Part shown: in pieces, positions 33,261-41,827 of the stretch
Layout of the letters: the number at the start of each line of letters is the position of its first letter
Numbering within the stretch: the first letter of the stretch is position 1
Assembly (NCBI RefSeq): GCF_042466115.1
Contig: NZ_JAXHBQ010000001.1
Span: 2,728,001-2,792,000 of the forward strand
Source of the DNA: SW4 sp042466115
GTDB taxonomy: Bacteria > Pseudomonadota > Alphaproteobacteria > Rhodobacterales > Rhodobacteraceae
Direction of reading: 5' to 3'
Length of the DNA: 64,000 bases
The notes under the pieces: generated by a model
What the model saw: only the letters and a program-made list of their open reading frames with translations
Database searches by the model: none
What the model was told of the DNA's origin: nothing
Made by a program: the position numbers and the translations under genes

Positions 33261-35153
33261 TTAGCCGCCCGCATACCCCAGTGGTTTCAGGGCCACGCGG
33301 ATTTCATCAAGGATTGCGGGATCGTCGATTGTCGCGGGCATCTTGAAGTCTGCGTTGTCGGCGATTTTCACCATTGTCGCGCGCAGGATTTTGCCGGAAC
33401 GGGTTTTTGGCAGACGGTCCACCACGGCACAAAGCTTGAACGCGGCCACAGGGCCGATCTTGTCGCGCACCAGTTTGATGCAGTCTTTGACGACATCCTC
33501 GTGGGACTTGGTCGCGCCCTTGTTGAGGCAGACAAAGCCCATTGGCAGCTGCCCCTTGAGCTGATCTGTCACGCCGATCACGGCACATTCGGCCACATCT
33601 GGGTGCGCGGCGAGCACTTCTTCCATCCCGCCGGTAGAAAGCCGATGGCCAGCCACGTTGATCACGTCATCTGTGCGCGCCATGATATAAAGATAGCCGT
33701 CCTCGTCGATCATGCCCGCATCACCGGTTTCGTAATAGCCGGGGAAGGTCGTGAGGTAGGATTTGATGAAACGGTCATTCGCGTTCCACAGGCCCGGCAG
33801 TGTGCCCGGCGGCAGGGGCAGTTTGACTGCGATTGCACCCAATTCGCCAGCGGGCATCGGGTGGCCAGCCTCGTCCAGAATTTGCACGTCATAGCCGGGC
33901 ATGGGCACCGTGGGTGATCCGATCTTGACCGGCAATGCCTCGATCCCGACAGGGTTGCCAGCGATGGTGTAGCCGGTTTCGGTTTGCCACCAGTGGTCAT
34001 AGACCGGCTTGCCCAGTTTGTCCTGCATCCATTCAATGGTGTCCGGATCAGCCCTTTCGCCCGCCAGATAGATCGCATTCAGGCAGGACAGATCGTATTT
34101 CTTGATGAATTCGCCGGTCGGGTCCTCGCGTTTGACGGCACGGAATGCGGTCGGGGCGGTGAAGAACGTCTTGACGTTATGTTCCTGAATCACGCGCCAG
34201 AAGGTGCCTGCATCGGGCGTGCCGATGGGTTTGCCCTCGAAGACCACAGTCGTGTTGCCGTGGATCAGCGGGGCATAGCAGATGTAGCTGTGCCCAACGA
34301 CCCAACCGACATCGGACGCCGCCCAGAACACATCGCCGGGATCGACGTTGTAGATGCTTTTCATCGTCCAGTTCAGCGCCACAAGATGCCCGCCAGTGGG
34401 GCGCACAACGCCCTTGGGCGCACCGGTCGTGCCGGATGTGTAAAGGATATAGGCGGGGTGGTTGCCTTCGACGGGGACGCAATCGGCAGGTTCAACACCG
34501 TATTGGAAGCCGTGCCAGTTGTAATCGCGCCCGTCTTCAAGGCGTGCAACTTCTTGTTCGCGCTGATAAATTACACAGAAATCGGGTTTGTGACTGGCCT
34601 GATCAATCGCCCCGTCCAGCAGCGGTTTGTAATGGACGACCCGCCCCGGTTCGATACCGCAGGAGGCGGCGATGATCGCTTTGGGTTTCGCATCGTCGAT
34701 CCGCACGGCCAATTCGCTGGCTGCAAAGCCCCCGAACACTACCGAATGGATCGCGCCAAGGCGCGCGCAGGCCAGCATCGCCTCGAGCGCTTCGGGGATC
34801 ATCGGCATGTAGATAATGACGCGGTCGCCCTTTTCGACGCCCTTGGCGCGCAGGGCACCTGCAAGGGTGGCGACACGGTTGCGCAGTTCGAAATAGGTGA
34901 TTTCCCGTTTGGTATGGGTAATCGGGCTGTCATAGATGATTGCGGTCTGGTCGCCGCGCCCGTTTTCCACATGCCGGTCCACGGCGTTGTAACAGGTGTT
35001 GACCATGCCATCAGAGAACCATTCGTAAAGCGGGGCGTTTTCGTCAAACAGCGCCTTGGTGGGCTTGCGGTCCCAGTCAATGGCCGCGGCTGCGTTCATC
35101 CAATAGCTTTCCGGATCAGCCTTCCAGCTGTCGTAAACCGCGCGATAACCCAT
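33261..35153 (-). CDS. prpE: Propionate--CoA ligase
   Basis: An acetyl-CoA-synthetase-like AMP-forming ligase of 630 aa, matching PrpE, which activates propionate (and some acetate) to the CoA ester. The AMP-binding motif is YTSGTTGAPKGVVR (about 250), ASDVGWVVGHSY follows, WWQTETG (about 390), and the acetylatable lysine region is KTRSGKILR (about 589). GGAGGAGG lies 8 bases upstream of the ATG. The upstream region holds TTTGCAAA palindromes (35274-35351), the class of site used by propionyl-CoA-responsive ScfR regulators. With meaB in the window this supports propionyl-CoA assimilation. Confidence 0.93.
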   Translation of the reverse strand: MGYRAVYDSWKADPESYWMNAAAAIDWDRKPTKALFDENAPLYEWFSDGMVNTCYNAVDRHVENGRGDQTAIIYDSPITHTKREITYFELRNRVATLAGALRAKGVEKGDRVIIYMPMIPEALEAMLACARLGAIHSVVFGGFAASELAVRIDDAKPKAIIAASCGIEPGRVVHYKPLLDGAIDQASHKPDFCVIYQREQEVARLEDGRDYNWHGFQYGVEPADCVPVEGNHPAYILYTSGTTGAPKGVVRPTGGHLVALNWTMKSIYNVDPGDVFWAASDVGWVVGHSYICYAPLIHGNTTVVFEGKPIGTPDAGTFWRVIQEHNVKTFFTAPTAFRAVKREDPTGEFIKKYDLSCLNAIYLAGERADPDTIEWMQDKLGKPVYDHWWQTETGYTIAGNPVGIEALPVKIGSPTVPMPGYDVQILDEAGHPMPAGELGAIAVKLPLPPGTLPGLWNANDRFIKSYLTTFPGYYETGDAGMIDEDGYLYIMARTDDVINVAGHRLSTGGMEEVLAAHPDVAECAVIGVTDQLKGQLPMGFVCLNKGATKSHEDVVKDCIKLVRDKIGPVAAFKLCAVVDRLPKTRSGKILRATMVKIADNADFKMPATIDDPAILDEIRVALKPLGYAGG

Positions 35154-35273
35154 GATTTGCCTCCTCCAAAGCGTAGCTTAGGTGTTAGGCAGTGTCACGC
35201 GGGCGGGCAAGCCTGTTGCGGTGGGGCGTGTCAGATTGCCCCATGGAATTTGCAGGATTTGCGCGCAAGTGGC

Positions 35274-35289
35274 TGCAAAGTTTTGCAAA
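35274..35289. promoter_or_regulatory. Candidate ScfR/PccR-type site upstream of prpE, distal from maeB
   Basis: TGCAAAGTTTTGCAAA contains a perfect TTTGCAAA at 35282-35289 and a second TGCAAA half 10 bp earlier. It lies about 120 bp upstream of the prpE start. The family association is from knowledge of RamB/PccR sites; binding is inferred. Confidence 0.55.
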
Positions 35290-35325
35290 GTCAGTGGAAA
35301 TGCGCAGTGCGTTGCATAATCTTTG

Positions 35326-35351
35326 GCAACTTTGCAAAGTTGCTTTGCATC
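35326..35351. promoter_or_regulatory. Candidate ScfR/PccR-type operator upstream of prpE
   Basis: GCAACTTTGCAAAGTTGC at 35326-35343 is a perfect 18-bp palindrome with TTTGCAAA at its centre. TTTGCATC follows 5 bases later (35344-35351). It lies 173-198 bp upstream of the prpE ATG and just after the maeB stop. Confidence 0.65.
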
Positions 35352-35359
35352 TGTGCAGC

Positions 35360-37639
35360 CTAGCCGTAGTGCGTAACCGGCGTTCCCGCAATCGCCGCCA
35401 TGTTCAGCAAACCGCGCGCCGTAATTGATGGCGTGACGATGTGGGCGCGGTTGCCCATGCCCATCAGGATTGGACCAACCTCAAGGCCGCCACCCTTCAT
35501 TTTGAGGATGTTGCGCACACCCGATGCGGCATCGGCGTGACCAAAGACCAACACGTTGGCAGCACCCTTCATGCGGCTGCAGGGCAGTAGACGTTCGCGC
35601 AATTCCGCGTCCAAAGCAGCGTCGACGTTCATTTCGCCTTCATACGTAAAGTCGAGGTTCATATCATCGAGCATCGCCATCGCTTCGCGCATGCGGTTGC
35701 CGGTGTCGCAATCAAGGTTGCCAAACTGCGATTGCGCACAGAACGCGACATTGGGTTCCAGACCAAAGCGGCGCACGTGGCGCGCGGCCCCGATTACGGT
35801 CTGGACCATTTGCGCGGGCGTCGGCTCAGAGCGCACATGCGTGTCGGCGATAAACAAAGGCCCGTCTTCAAGGATCATCATCGACAGGGCACCGTGGGCG
35901 CTGTGGCCATCGCGCCCCAACACGTTTTCGATATAGTTCAGGTGCCAGCGATATTGTCCGAATGTGCCGCAAATCAGGCTGTCGGCTTCGTCTTGATGCA
36001 CCATCACAGCACCGATGGCCGTGGTGTTGGTGCGCATGATCGCCTTGGCCAGATCAGGCGTGACACCGCGGCGCGACATCAGGCTGTGATAGGCCTGCCA
36101 GTAGTCGCGATAACGTTCGTCGTTTTCAGGGTTCACGATCTTGAAATCCTTGCCCGGCTTGATCGTCAGCCCGGCACGGTCGCAGCGTGCCTCGATGACT
36201 TCGGGGCGGCCGATCAGGATGGGCAGTTCGGTGGTTTCTTCCAAAATGGCCTGGGCGGCGCGTAGCACCCGCTCGTCCTCGCCCTCGGCAAATACGATGC
36301 GGCGGCTGGCGGTGGCGGCGGCCTGAAAAACCGGGCGCATAAGCAGCGCTGATTTGAACACCGACGCATCAAGGCTGGCCTTGTAGGCGTCTAGATCGGC
36401 AAGCGGGCGCTGGGCCACACCGGTTTCCATTGCTGCCTTGGCCACCGCGCTTGCGACCACGCCGATCAGGCGCGGATCAAAGGGTTTGGGGATCAGGTAA
36501 TCGGGTCCGAATGTCAGCTGTTCGCCGTGATAAGCGGCTGCCGCCTCGGCCGAGGTGGTGGCGCGGGCCAGCGCGGCGATTCCGGCGATGCAGGCCAGTT
36601 GCATTTCGTCGTTGATTTCGGTGGCGCCGACATCCAGTGCGCCGCGAAAGATGAACGGGAAACACAGCACGTTGTTGACTTGATTGGGAAAATCGCTGCG
36701 ACCCGTGGCGATAATCGCGCCGGGGGCAACTTCGCGCGCCAGATCGGGCAGGATTTCAGGGGTCGGGTTCGCAAGGGCAAAGATGATCGGTTTCTTGGCC
36801 ATTTTCGCGACCATTTCGGGTTTCAAAACGCCGGGACCGGACAGCCCAAGGAACATGTCGGCACCTTCGATCACCTCGTCCAGGGTGGCTGCTTTGGTGC
36901 CTTGGGCATATTCGGCCTTTTGCGGCGTCATGTCGTTCGTGCGGCCCTTGTAAACTAGTCCGTCGATGTCGCAGAGCCAGACATTTTCGCGCCGCACCCC
37001 CAGCTTCAGCAGCATGTTGAGGCAGGCAATGCCCGCCGCGCCGCCGCCAGTGCTGACGATCTTGATGTCTTCGAATTTTTTGCCCGCCACATGGAGCGCG
37101 TTGGTCGCCGCTGCGCCAACGACGATGGCGGTGCCGTGCTGGTCGTCGTGAAAGACGGGGATATTCATCCGCTCGCGGCACAGCTTTTCGACGATAAAGC
37201 AATCGGGCGCCTTGATATCTTCAAGGTTGATCGCACCAAATGTGGGTTCCAGCGCGCAGACGATATCGGCCAGCTTTACGGGGTCGGGTTCGTTCACTTC
37301 GATGTCGAAACAGTCGATACTGGCGAATTTCTTGAACAGGACGGCCTTGCCTTCCATCACCGGTTTGGACGCCAGCGCGCCGATATTGCCAAGGCCCAGC
37401 ACAGCCGTGCCATTGGTGACGACAGCCACCAGATTGCCGCGCGCGGTGTAGTCGCGCGCCGTGTCGGCGTTTTCCTTTATTTCGATGCAGGCCTCGGCCA
37501 CGCCGGGGGAATAGGCGCGGGCCAGATCGCGGCCATTGGCCAGCGGCTTGGTCGCGCGGATTTCGAGCTTACCGGGTTTCGGGAACTTGTGATAATCCAG
37601 TGCTGCCTGACGCAGGGTGTCGCGCGGTGTATCGGCCAT
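35360..37639 (-). CDS. maeB: NADP-dependent malic enzyme with phosphotransacetylase-like C-terminal domain
   Basis: A 759-aa two-domain enzyme that decarboxylates malate to pyruvate with NADP. The N-terminal malic enzyme part (about 1-430) has AYSPGVAEAC, KKFASIDCFDIEV, FHDDQHGTA and nucleotide-binding STGGGAAGIA. The C-terminal part (about 440-759) is phosphate-acetyltransferase-like (FAEGEDERVLRAAQ, LLPCSRMKGAANVLVFG) and is thought to be regulatory rather than catalytic in this family. The promoter region carries a perfect 20-bp palindrome 20 bases before the ATG. The enzyme links C4 acids (for example from propionyl-CoA) to pyruvate. Confidence 0.95.
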   Translation of the reverse strand: MADTPRDTLRQAALDYHKFPKPGKLEIRATKPLANGRDLARAYSPGVAEACIEIKENADTARDYTARGNLVAVVTNGTAVLGLGNIGALASKPVMEGKAVLFKKFASIDCFDIEVNEPDPVKLADIVCALEPTFGAINLEDIKAPDCFIVEKLCRERMNIPVFHDDQHGTAIVVGAAATNALHVAGKKFEDIKIVSTGGGAAGIACLNMLLKLGVRRENVWLCDIDGLVYKGRTNDMTPQKAEYAQGTKAATLDEVIEGADMFLGLSGPGVLKPEMVAKMAKKPIIFALANPTPEILPDLAREVAPGAIIATGRSDFPNQVNNVLCFPFIFRGALDVGATEINDEMQLACIAGIAALARATTSAEAAAAYHGEQLTFGPDYLIPKPFDPRLIGVVASAVAKAAMETGVAQRPLADLDAYKASLDASVFKSALLMRPVFQAAATASRRIVFAEGEDERVLRAAQAILEETTELPILIGRPEVIEARCDRAGLTIKPGKDFKIVNPENDERYRDYWQAYHSLMSRRGVTPDLAKAIMRTNTTAIGAVMVHQDEADSLICGTFGQYRWHLNYIENVLGRDGHSAHGALSMMILEDGPLFIADTHVRSEPTPAQMVQTVIGAARHVRRFGLEPNVAFCAQSQFGNLDCDTGNRMREAMAMLDDMNLDFTYEGEMNVDAALDAELRERLLPCSRMKGAANVLVFGHADAASGVRNILKMKGGGLEVGPILMGMGNRAHIVTPSITARGLLNMAAIAGTPVTHYG

Positions 37640-37658
37640 TTTGGTCCTCCCGAAAATA

Positions 37659-37678
37659 ATGGTTTAATATTAAACCAT
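37659..37678. promoter_or_regulatory. Perfect 20-bp palindrome upstream of maeB
   Basis: ATGGTTTAATATTAAACCAT, AT-rich and exactly self-complementary, lies 20 bases upstream of the maeB start codon and 89 bases before the divergent cupin gene. Its position fits a repressor operator. I do not recognise the cognate regulator. Confidence 0.75.
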
Positions 37679-37766
37679 CTTGCTTCCGCAAGGGAAGCGC
37701 TGATGCCTGATTAAGCACGGATAACAGTTTCTTGCAAATCAAGAAGGTCGCGCGCAGTTTACGATT

Positions 37767-38852
37767 ATGGACAATTCAAACGAAACCCGCGCCGAAGTGG
37801 TCTTGCCCACCACATCCCTGCGCGACGATATCGGGTTTTTCACGAAAACCCTGAAAATGCGGATGGATATGATCTATCCGGCCGATAATCCCGCCGTTGC
37901 AGTGTTCAGCGGCCACGGGTTGCGTGTGCGGCTGGATCAGGGGGCGGCGGGCGTGGGGCGGTTGCAGATCAACACTGATGATCCGGCTTTTACCCACGGC
38001 AACCACACCGCACCGGGCGGCACGCAGGTCACGATTGGCCCGCTGAACCCGCCGCTGGTCTTGCCCGAAACCGATCACGCATTCGTCGTGCGCCGACTGG
38101 CCGATCAGGCGCCGTGGGTCATTGGCCGCGCGGGCATGCACTACCGCGATCTGATCCCGACCCGTCTGGGCGGGTCGATCATCGCCAGCCACATTCGCAT
38201 TCCCGATGGCGGGCCGGTGCCGGATATGGTGCATTTCCACCGCGTCGGGTTTCAGCTGATCTTTTGCTATCGCGGCTGGGTCGATGTGCTTTACGAGGAT
38301 CAGGGCGGCCCGATCCGCCTTCATGCGGGTGATTGTTTCATCCAGCCCCCCGAAATCCGCCACCGCGTGCTGGAAGCCAGTGACGGGATCGAGGTGATCG
38401 AAATAGGCGTGCCCGCCGAGCATGTCACCGAGATTGATCACGAGATGAAACTGCCCACGCCCGAATTGCGCCCGGATCGCGAATGGCAGGGCCAGCGGTT
38501 CGTGCATAACATCGGCAAGGATGCGCCGTGGCATCCGTTTCGACTGTTGGGCTTTGTCGCGCGGGATACCACCATAAATGATGCCACCAAATCCGTGGCT
38601 GGCGTGCAGGTTGTGCGGCGCGGGCAGGGCGAAACGGCACCTGCGCGCCACGATGCCGATATCCTGTTCGGCTTTGTGATGGAGGGGCGGATGACCCTGC
38701 ACGGGCAGGGCAAGGACCCGTTTGAATTGACGGCGGGCGATGCATTCGTGATTCCGCCGGGCATGCAAACCCACTGGGCCGATCCGTCCGATGATTTCGA
38801 ACTGCTCGAGGTCAGCCTGCCCGGCAGGTTCAAGACCACCCCCGCGCCCTAA
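37767..38852 (+). CDS. Two-cupin protein with N-terminal glyoxalase-like segment
   Basis: A 361-aa protein. Residues about 10-70 resemble the start of a vicinal-oxygen-chelate domain (TTSLRDDIGFFTKTL...MIYPADNPAVAVFSGHGLRV). Two cupin barrels follow: one with VHFHRVGFQLIFCYRGWVD and GDCFIQPPEIRHRV (about 153-200), a second with DADILFGFVMEGRM and AGDAFVIPPGMQTHWAD (about 295-345). His residues for metal are present in the first barrel. A dioxygenase, isomerase or sensor is possible. It is divergent from maeB and 58 bases upstream of the cdd operon. No close function is known to me. Confidence 0.75.
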   Translation: MDNSNETRAEVVLPTTSLRDDIGFFTKTLKMRMDMIYPADNPAVAVFSGHGLRVRLDQGAAGVGRLQINTDDPAFTHGNHTAPGGTQVTIGPLNPPLVLPETDHAFVVRRLADQAPWVIGRAGMHYRDLIPTRLGGSIIASHIRIPDGGPVPDMVHFHRVGFQLIFCYRGWVDVLYEDQGGPIRLHAGDCFIQPPEIRHRVLEASDGIEVIEIGVPAEHVTEIDHEMKLPTPELRPDREWQGQRFVHNIGKDAPWHPFRLLGFVARDTTINDATKSVAGVQVVRRGQGETAPARHDADILFGFVMEGRMTLHGQGKDPFELTAGDAFVIPPGMQTHWADPSDDFELLEVSLPGRFKTTPAP

Positions 38853-38910
38853 GCTTGCCCCTTGCATCCCGCCTGCCCAGACCACAGAGTCGGGCGCAAG
38901 GAGACCCGCC

Positions 38911-39315
38911 ATGAGCAGAACACAAGACTTGATAGATGCCGCCGCAGCGGTGCGCGAACACGCCCACGCCCCCTATTCGGGGTTCAAGGTGGGGGCGGCG
39001 GTGCTGTCCACCGGCGGCACGATCCATCGCGGCTGCAACGTGGAAAACGCAGCCTACCCCGAAGGCACCTGCGCCGAGGCGGGCGCGATTGCCGCGATGA
39101 TCGCCGCCGGTGATGACGCCATTGCCGAAGTGGCCGTGATCGCCGACAGCCCGCTGCCGGTCAGCCCTTGTGGCGGTTGCCGTCAGAAACTGGCGGAATT
39201 CAGCGCGCCCGACATTGTCGTGACGCTGGCCACCACGGACGGCAAGGTGTTGCACACGACAGTGGGCGAACTGCTACCCGGTGTCTTTTCGCAGGATTAC
39301 ATGGAGCGCAGCTGA
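38911..39315 (+). CDS. cdd: Cytidine deaminase
   Basis: A zinc enzyme of 134 aa deaminating cytidine and deoxycytidine to uridine forms. Substrate-binding NVENAAYPEGTCAEAGA (about residues 43-59, zinc Cys and proton-shuttling Glu) and PCGGCRQKL (about 88-96, two zinc Cys) are intact. AAGGAG precedes the ATG by 6 bases. It is the first gene of a five-gene nucleoside-salvage operon; its stop overlaps the deoA start by one base. Confidence 0.96.
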   Translation: MSRTQDLIDAAAAVREHAHAPYSGFKVGAAVLSTGGTIHRGCNVENAAYPEGTCAEAGAIAAMIAAGDDAIAEVAVIADSPLPVSPCGGCRQKLAEFSAPDIVVTLATTDGKVLHTTVGELLPGVFSQDYMERS

Positions 39316-40616
39316 TGGATGCCCGCGCGATCATCGCCAAGGTGCGCCGCAAGCAGACACCGGACGCGGATGAAATCAAGTGGTTCGCAAGTGGCCTTGC
39401 CAGTGGCGCAGTCAGTGATGCGCAGGCCGGTGCCTTTGCCATGGCCGTCTGCCTGAACGGGCTGGGCGAGGCGGGCCGCGTGGCCCTGACCCAAGGGATG
39501 CGCGACAGTGGTGATGTGTTGTCATGGGATCTGGACGGACCTGTCGTGGACAAGCATTCCAGTGGCGGGGTGGGGGATTGCACCTCGCTGATCCTTGCGC
39601 CTGCGTTGGCCGCTTGCGGCGTCTTTGTGCCGATGATTTCGGGCCGTGGCCTTGGGCATACGGGCGGGACGTTGGACAAACTGGAATCCATTCCCGGCTA
39701 TGACACCAACATCACCGATGCGCAGCTCAAACAGATCACCCGCAAAGTGGGCTGCTGCATTATCGGCGCAACCGGGTCGATCGCCCCGGCGGACAAGCGC
39801 CTCTACGGTGTGCGCGATGTGACGGCGACGGTCGAAAGCATTGATCTGATCACCGCGTCGATCCTGTCGAAAAAGCTGGCGGCAGGATTGGAAGCGCTGG
39901 TGCTGGATGTCAAAGTGGGCAGTGGCGCGTTCATGAAAACACCCGATGATGCGCGTGCGCTGGCCAAATCGCTGGTCGGCACGGCAAACGGTGCGGGCTG
40001 TGCCACGGCGGCCTTTATTACCGACATGGACCAGCCGCTTGCGCCGACCCTTGGCAATGCGCTCGAGGTTGGCACCTGCATGGAAGTGCTGGCGGGAAAC
40101 CGGCTTGCGGCGCCGCGCTTGCATGATCTGACCGTGGCGCTGGGGGGGCGGCTGCTGGCGCTGGTCGGTCACGACGAAGGCGAGGCCGAGGAGATGATCA
40201 GCGACGCGATATCATCGGGTCGCGCGATGGAACATTTCGCCGCCATGACCGCAGCACTGGGTGGCCCGCCCGACATGGCTGACGACTGGCACACGCACCT
40301 GCCAAAAGCCCCCGTCATAGGCGAGGTTCCAGCCCCCGAAAGTGGCCACATCAACGCGATCAACGGCGAGGCGCTGGGCTTGGCCGTGGTCGATATGGGC
40401 GGCGGGCGGCGCGTTGAAACCGACAGAATTGATCCGGCGGTTGGCCTGTCCGAGGTCGTCATGCTGGGCACCAAAGTGACCCGCGGCGACCCGCTTGCCG
40501 TGATCCACGCCGTCGATGAAGACAGCGCCGAGGCCGCAGCCCGCGCCGTGCTGGCGGCAATCACCATCGGTGATGCACCTGACCTGCCCGATCTGATCCG
40601 CGAAAGGATAGACTGA
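39315..40616 (+). CDS. deoA: Thymidine phosphorylase
   Basis: A 433-aa pyrimidine-nucleoside phosphorylase cleaving thymidine and deoxyuridine to base and deoxyribose-1-phosphate. The phosphate loop KHSSGGVGD (about residues 80-88), SGRGLGHTGGTLDKLE (about 112-127) and KKLAAGLEALVLDVKVGSG (about 190-208) are the family signatures. The ATG overlaps the cdd stop (TGATG). Deoxyuridine from Cdd feeds this step and the product goes to DeoB. Confidence 0.95.
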   Translation: MDARAIIAKVRRKQTPDADEIKWFASGLASGAVSDAQAGAFAMAVCLNGLGEAGRVALTQGMRDSGDVLSWDLDGPVVDKHSSGGVGDCTSLILAPALAACGVFVPMISGRGLGHTGGTLDKLESIPGYDTNITDAQLKQITRKVGCCIIGATGSIAPADKRLYGVRDVTATVESIDLITASILSKKLAAGLEALVLDVKVGSGAFMKTPDDARALAKSLVGTANGAGCATAAFITDMDQPLAPTLGNALEVGTCMEVLAGNRLAAPRLHDLTVALGGRLLALVGHDEGEAEEMISDAISSGRAMEHFAAMTAALGGPPDMADDWHTHLPKAPVIGEVPAPESGHINAINGEALGLAVVDMGGGRRVETDRIDPAVGLSEVVMLGTKVTRGDPLAVIHAVDEDSAEAAARAVLAAITIGDAPDLPDLIRERID

Positions 40617-41827
40617 TGCCGCGTGCTTTTTTGGTTGTGATCGACAGTGTCGGCATTGGCGGTGCACCAGATGCGGACCAGTTTTTCAACGGTGATGTGC
40701 CTGATACGGGGGCCAATACGCTGGGCCATATCGCGCGCGAATGCGCGGCGGGGCGGGCCGATCTGGGGCGCTCTGGGCCGCTGCACGTGCCGACCTTGGA
40801 CGCGCTTGGCCTTGGGGCCGTGGCGAAACTCGCAAGCGGTGCGGCGGCCGCCGGATTGGACACCACACCGACCGGCGCTTTTGCCGCCGCGACCGAAGTG
40901 TCACGCGGCAAGGACACCCCCTCGGGCCATTGGGAAATCGCTGGCGTTCCGGTGCCGTGGGAATGGCATACCTTTCCCGATACCGACCCCTGTTTTCCCG
41001 ACGATCTGGTCGTGCAGGTCTGTCAGGTGGCGGGCACGGGAGGCATCCATGGCAACCGCCATGCGTCCGGCACGGTGATCTTGGACGACGAAGGGGCGCG
41101 CCACATGAAAACCGGCTGGCCGATTTGCTATACTTCGGCGGATTCCGTGTTCCAGATCGCCGCGCACGAAGAAACATTCGGCCTTGATCGCCTGCTGGAC
41201 CTGTGCCGCGCACTTGCCCCCACACTGCACGCCATGAAGATCGGCCGCGTGATTGCGCGCCCCTTTGTCGGGGACGCCGCAAGCGGATTTATCCGCACAC
41301 CACACCGCCGTGATTTCGCGATTGCGCCGCCCGCGCCGACCCTGTGCGACTGGGTGTGTGACGCAGGCCACAAGGTCCATGCCGTTGGAAAGATTGGTGA
41401 TATCTTTTCGATGCAGGGGATTGATGATGTGGTCAAGGGCAAGGACCATGACCTGATGGGCCATCTGAATGCACTGGTCGACAGTGCCGAGGACAGGTCG
41501 CTGACGTTTGCGAACTTTGTCGAGTTTGACAGCGAATATGGCCACCGCCGCGACCCTGCCGGATATGCCCGTCACCTTGAATGGTTTGATGGGGAACTGG
41601 CGAAAATCCTGCCACGCCTGCGCCCCGATGACCTGCTGATCGTGACGGCGGATCACGGCAATGATCCCACCTGGGTCGGCACCGACCACACCCGCGAAAG
41701 GGTTCCGGTGCTGGTGCATGGGGCAGGGCAAAAAGACTTGGGTCAGGTAGGGTTTGTTGATATCGCCGCCAGTGTCGCCGCCCATCTGGGCGTGCCGTCC
41801 CACGGCCCCGGAAGGAGTTTCCTGTGA
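40616..41827 (+). CDS. deoB: Phosphopentomutase
   Basis: A 403-aa alkaline-phosphatase-superfamily mutase turning (deoxy)ribose-1-phosphate into the 5-phosphate. N-terminal VIDSVGIGGAPDA (about residues 8-20) binds metal, the phosphorylated-residue region is near GANTLGHI, and the C-terminal ADHGNDPTWVGTDHTRERVP (about 343-362) carries the remaining metal ligands. Start overlaps the deoA stop by one base. No deoC aldolase is in the window, so the final step is encoded elsewhere. Confidence 0.95.
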   Translation: MPRAFLVVIDSVGIGGAPDADQFFNGDVPDTGANTLGHIARECAAGRADLGRSGPLHVPTLDALGLGAVAKLASGAAAAGLDTTPTGAFAAATEVSRGKDTPSGHWEIAGVPVPWEWHTFPDTDPCFPDDLVVQVCQVAGTGGIHGNRHASGTVILDDEGARHMKTGWPICYTSADSVFQIAAHEETFGLDRLLDLCRALAPTLHAMKIGRVIARPFVGDAASGFIRTPHRRDFAIAPPAPTLCDWVCDAGHKVHAVGKIGDIFSMQGIDDVVKGKDHDLMGHLNALVDSAEDRSLTFANFVEFDSEYGHRRDPAGYARHLEWFDGELAKILPRLRPDDLLIVTADHGNDPTWVGTDHTRERVPVLVHGAGQKDLGQVGFVDIAASVAAHLGVPSHGPGRSFL

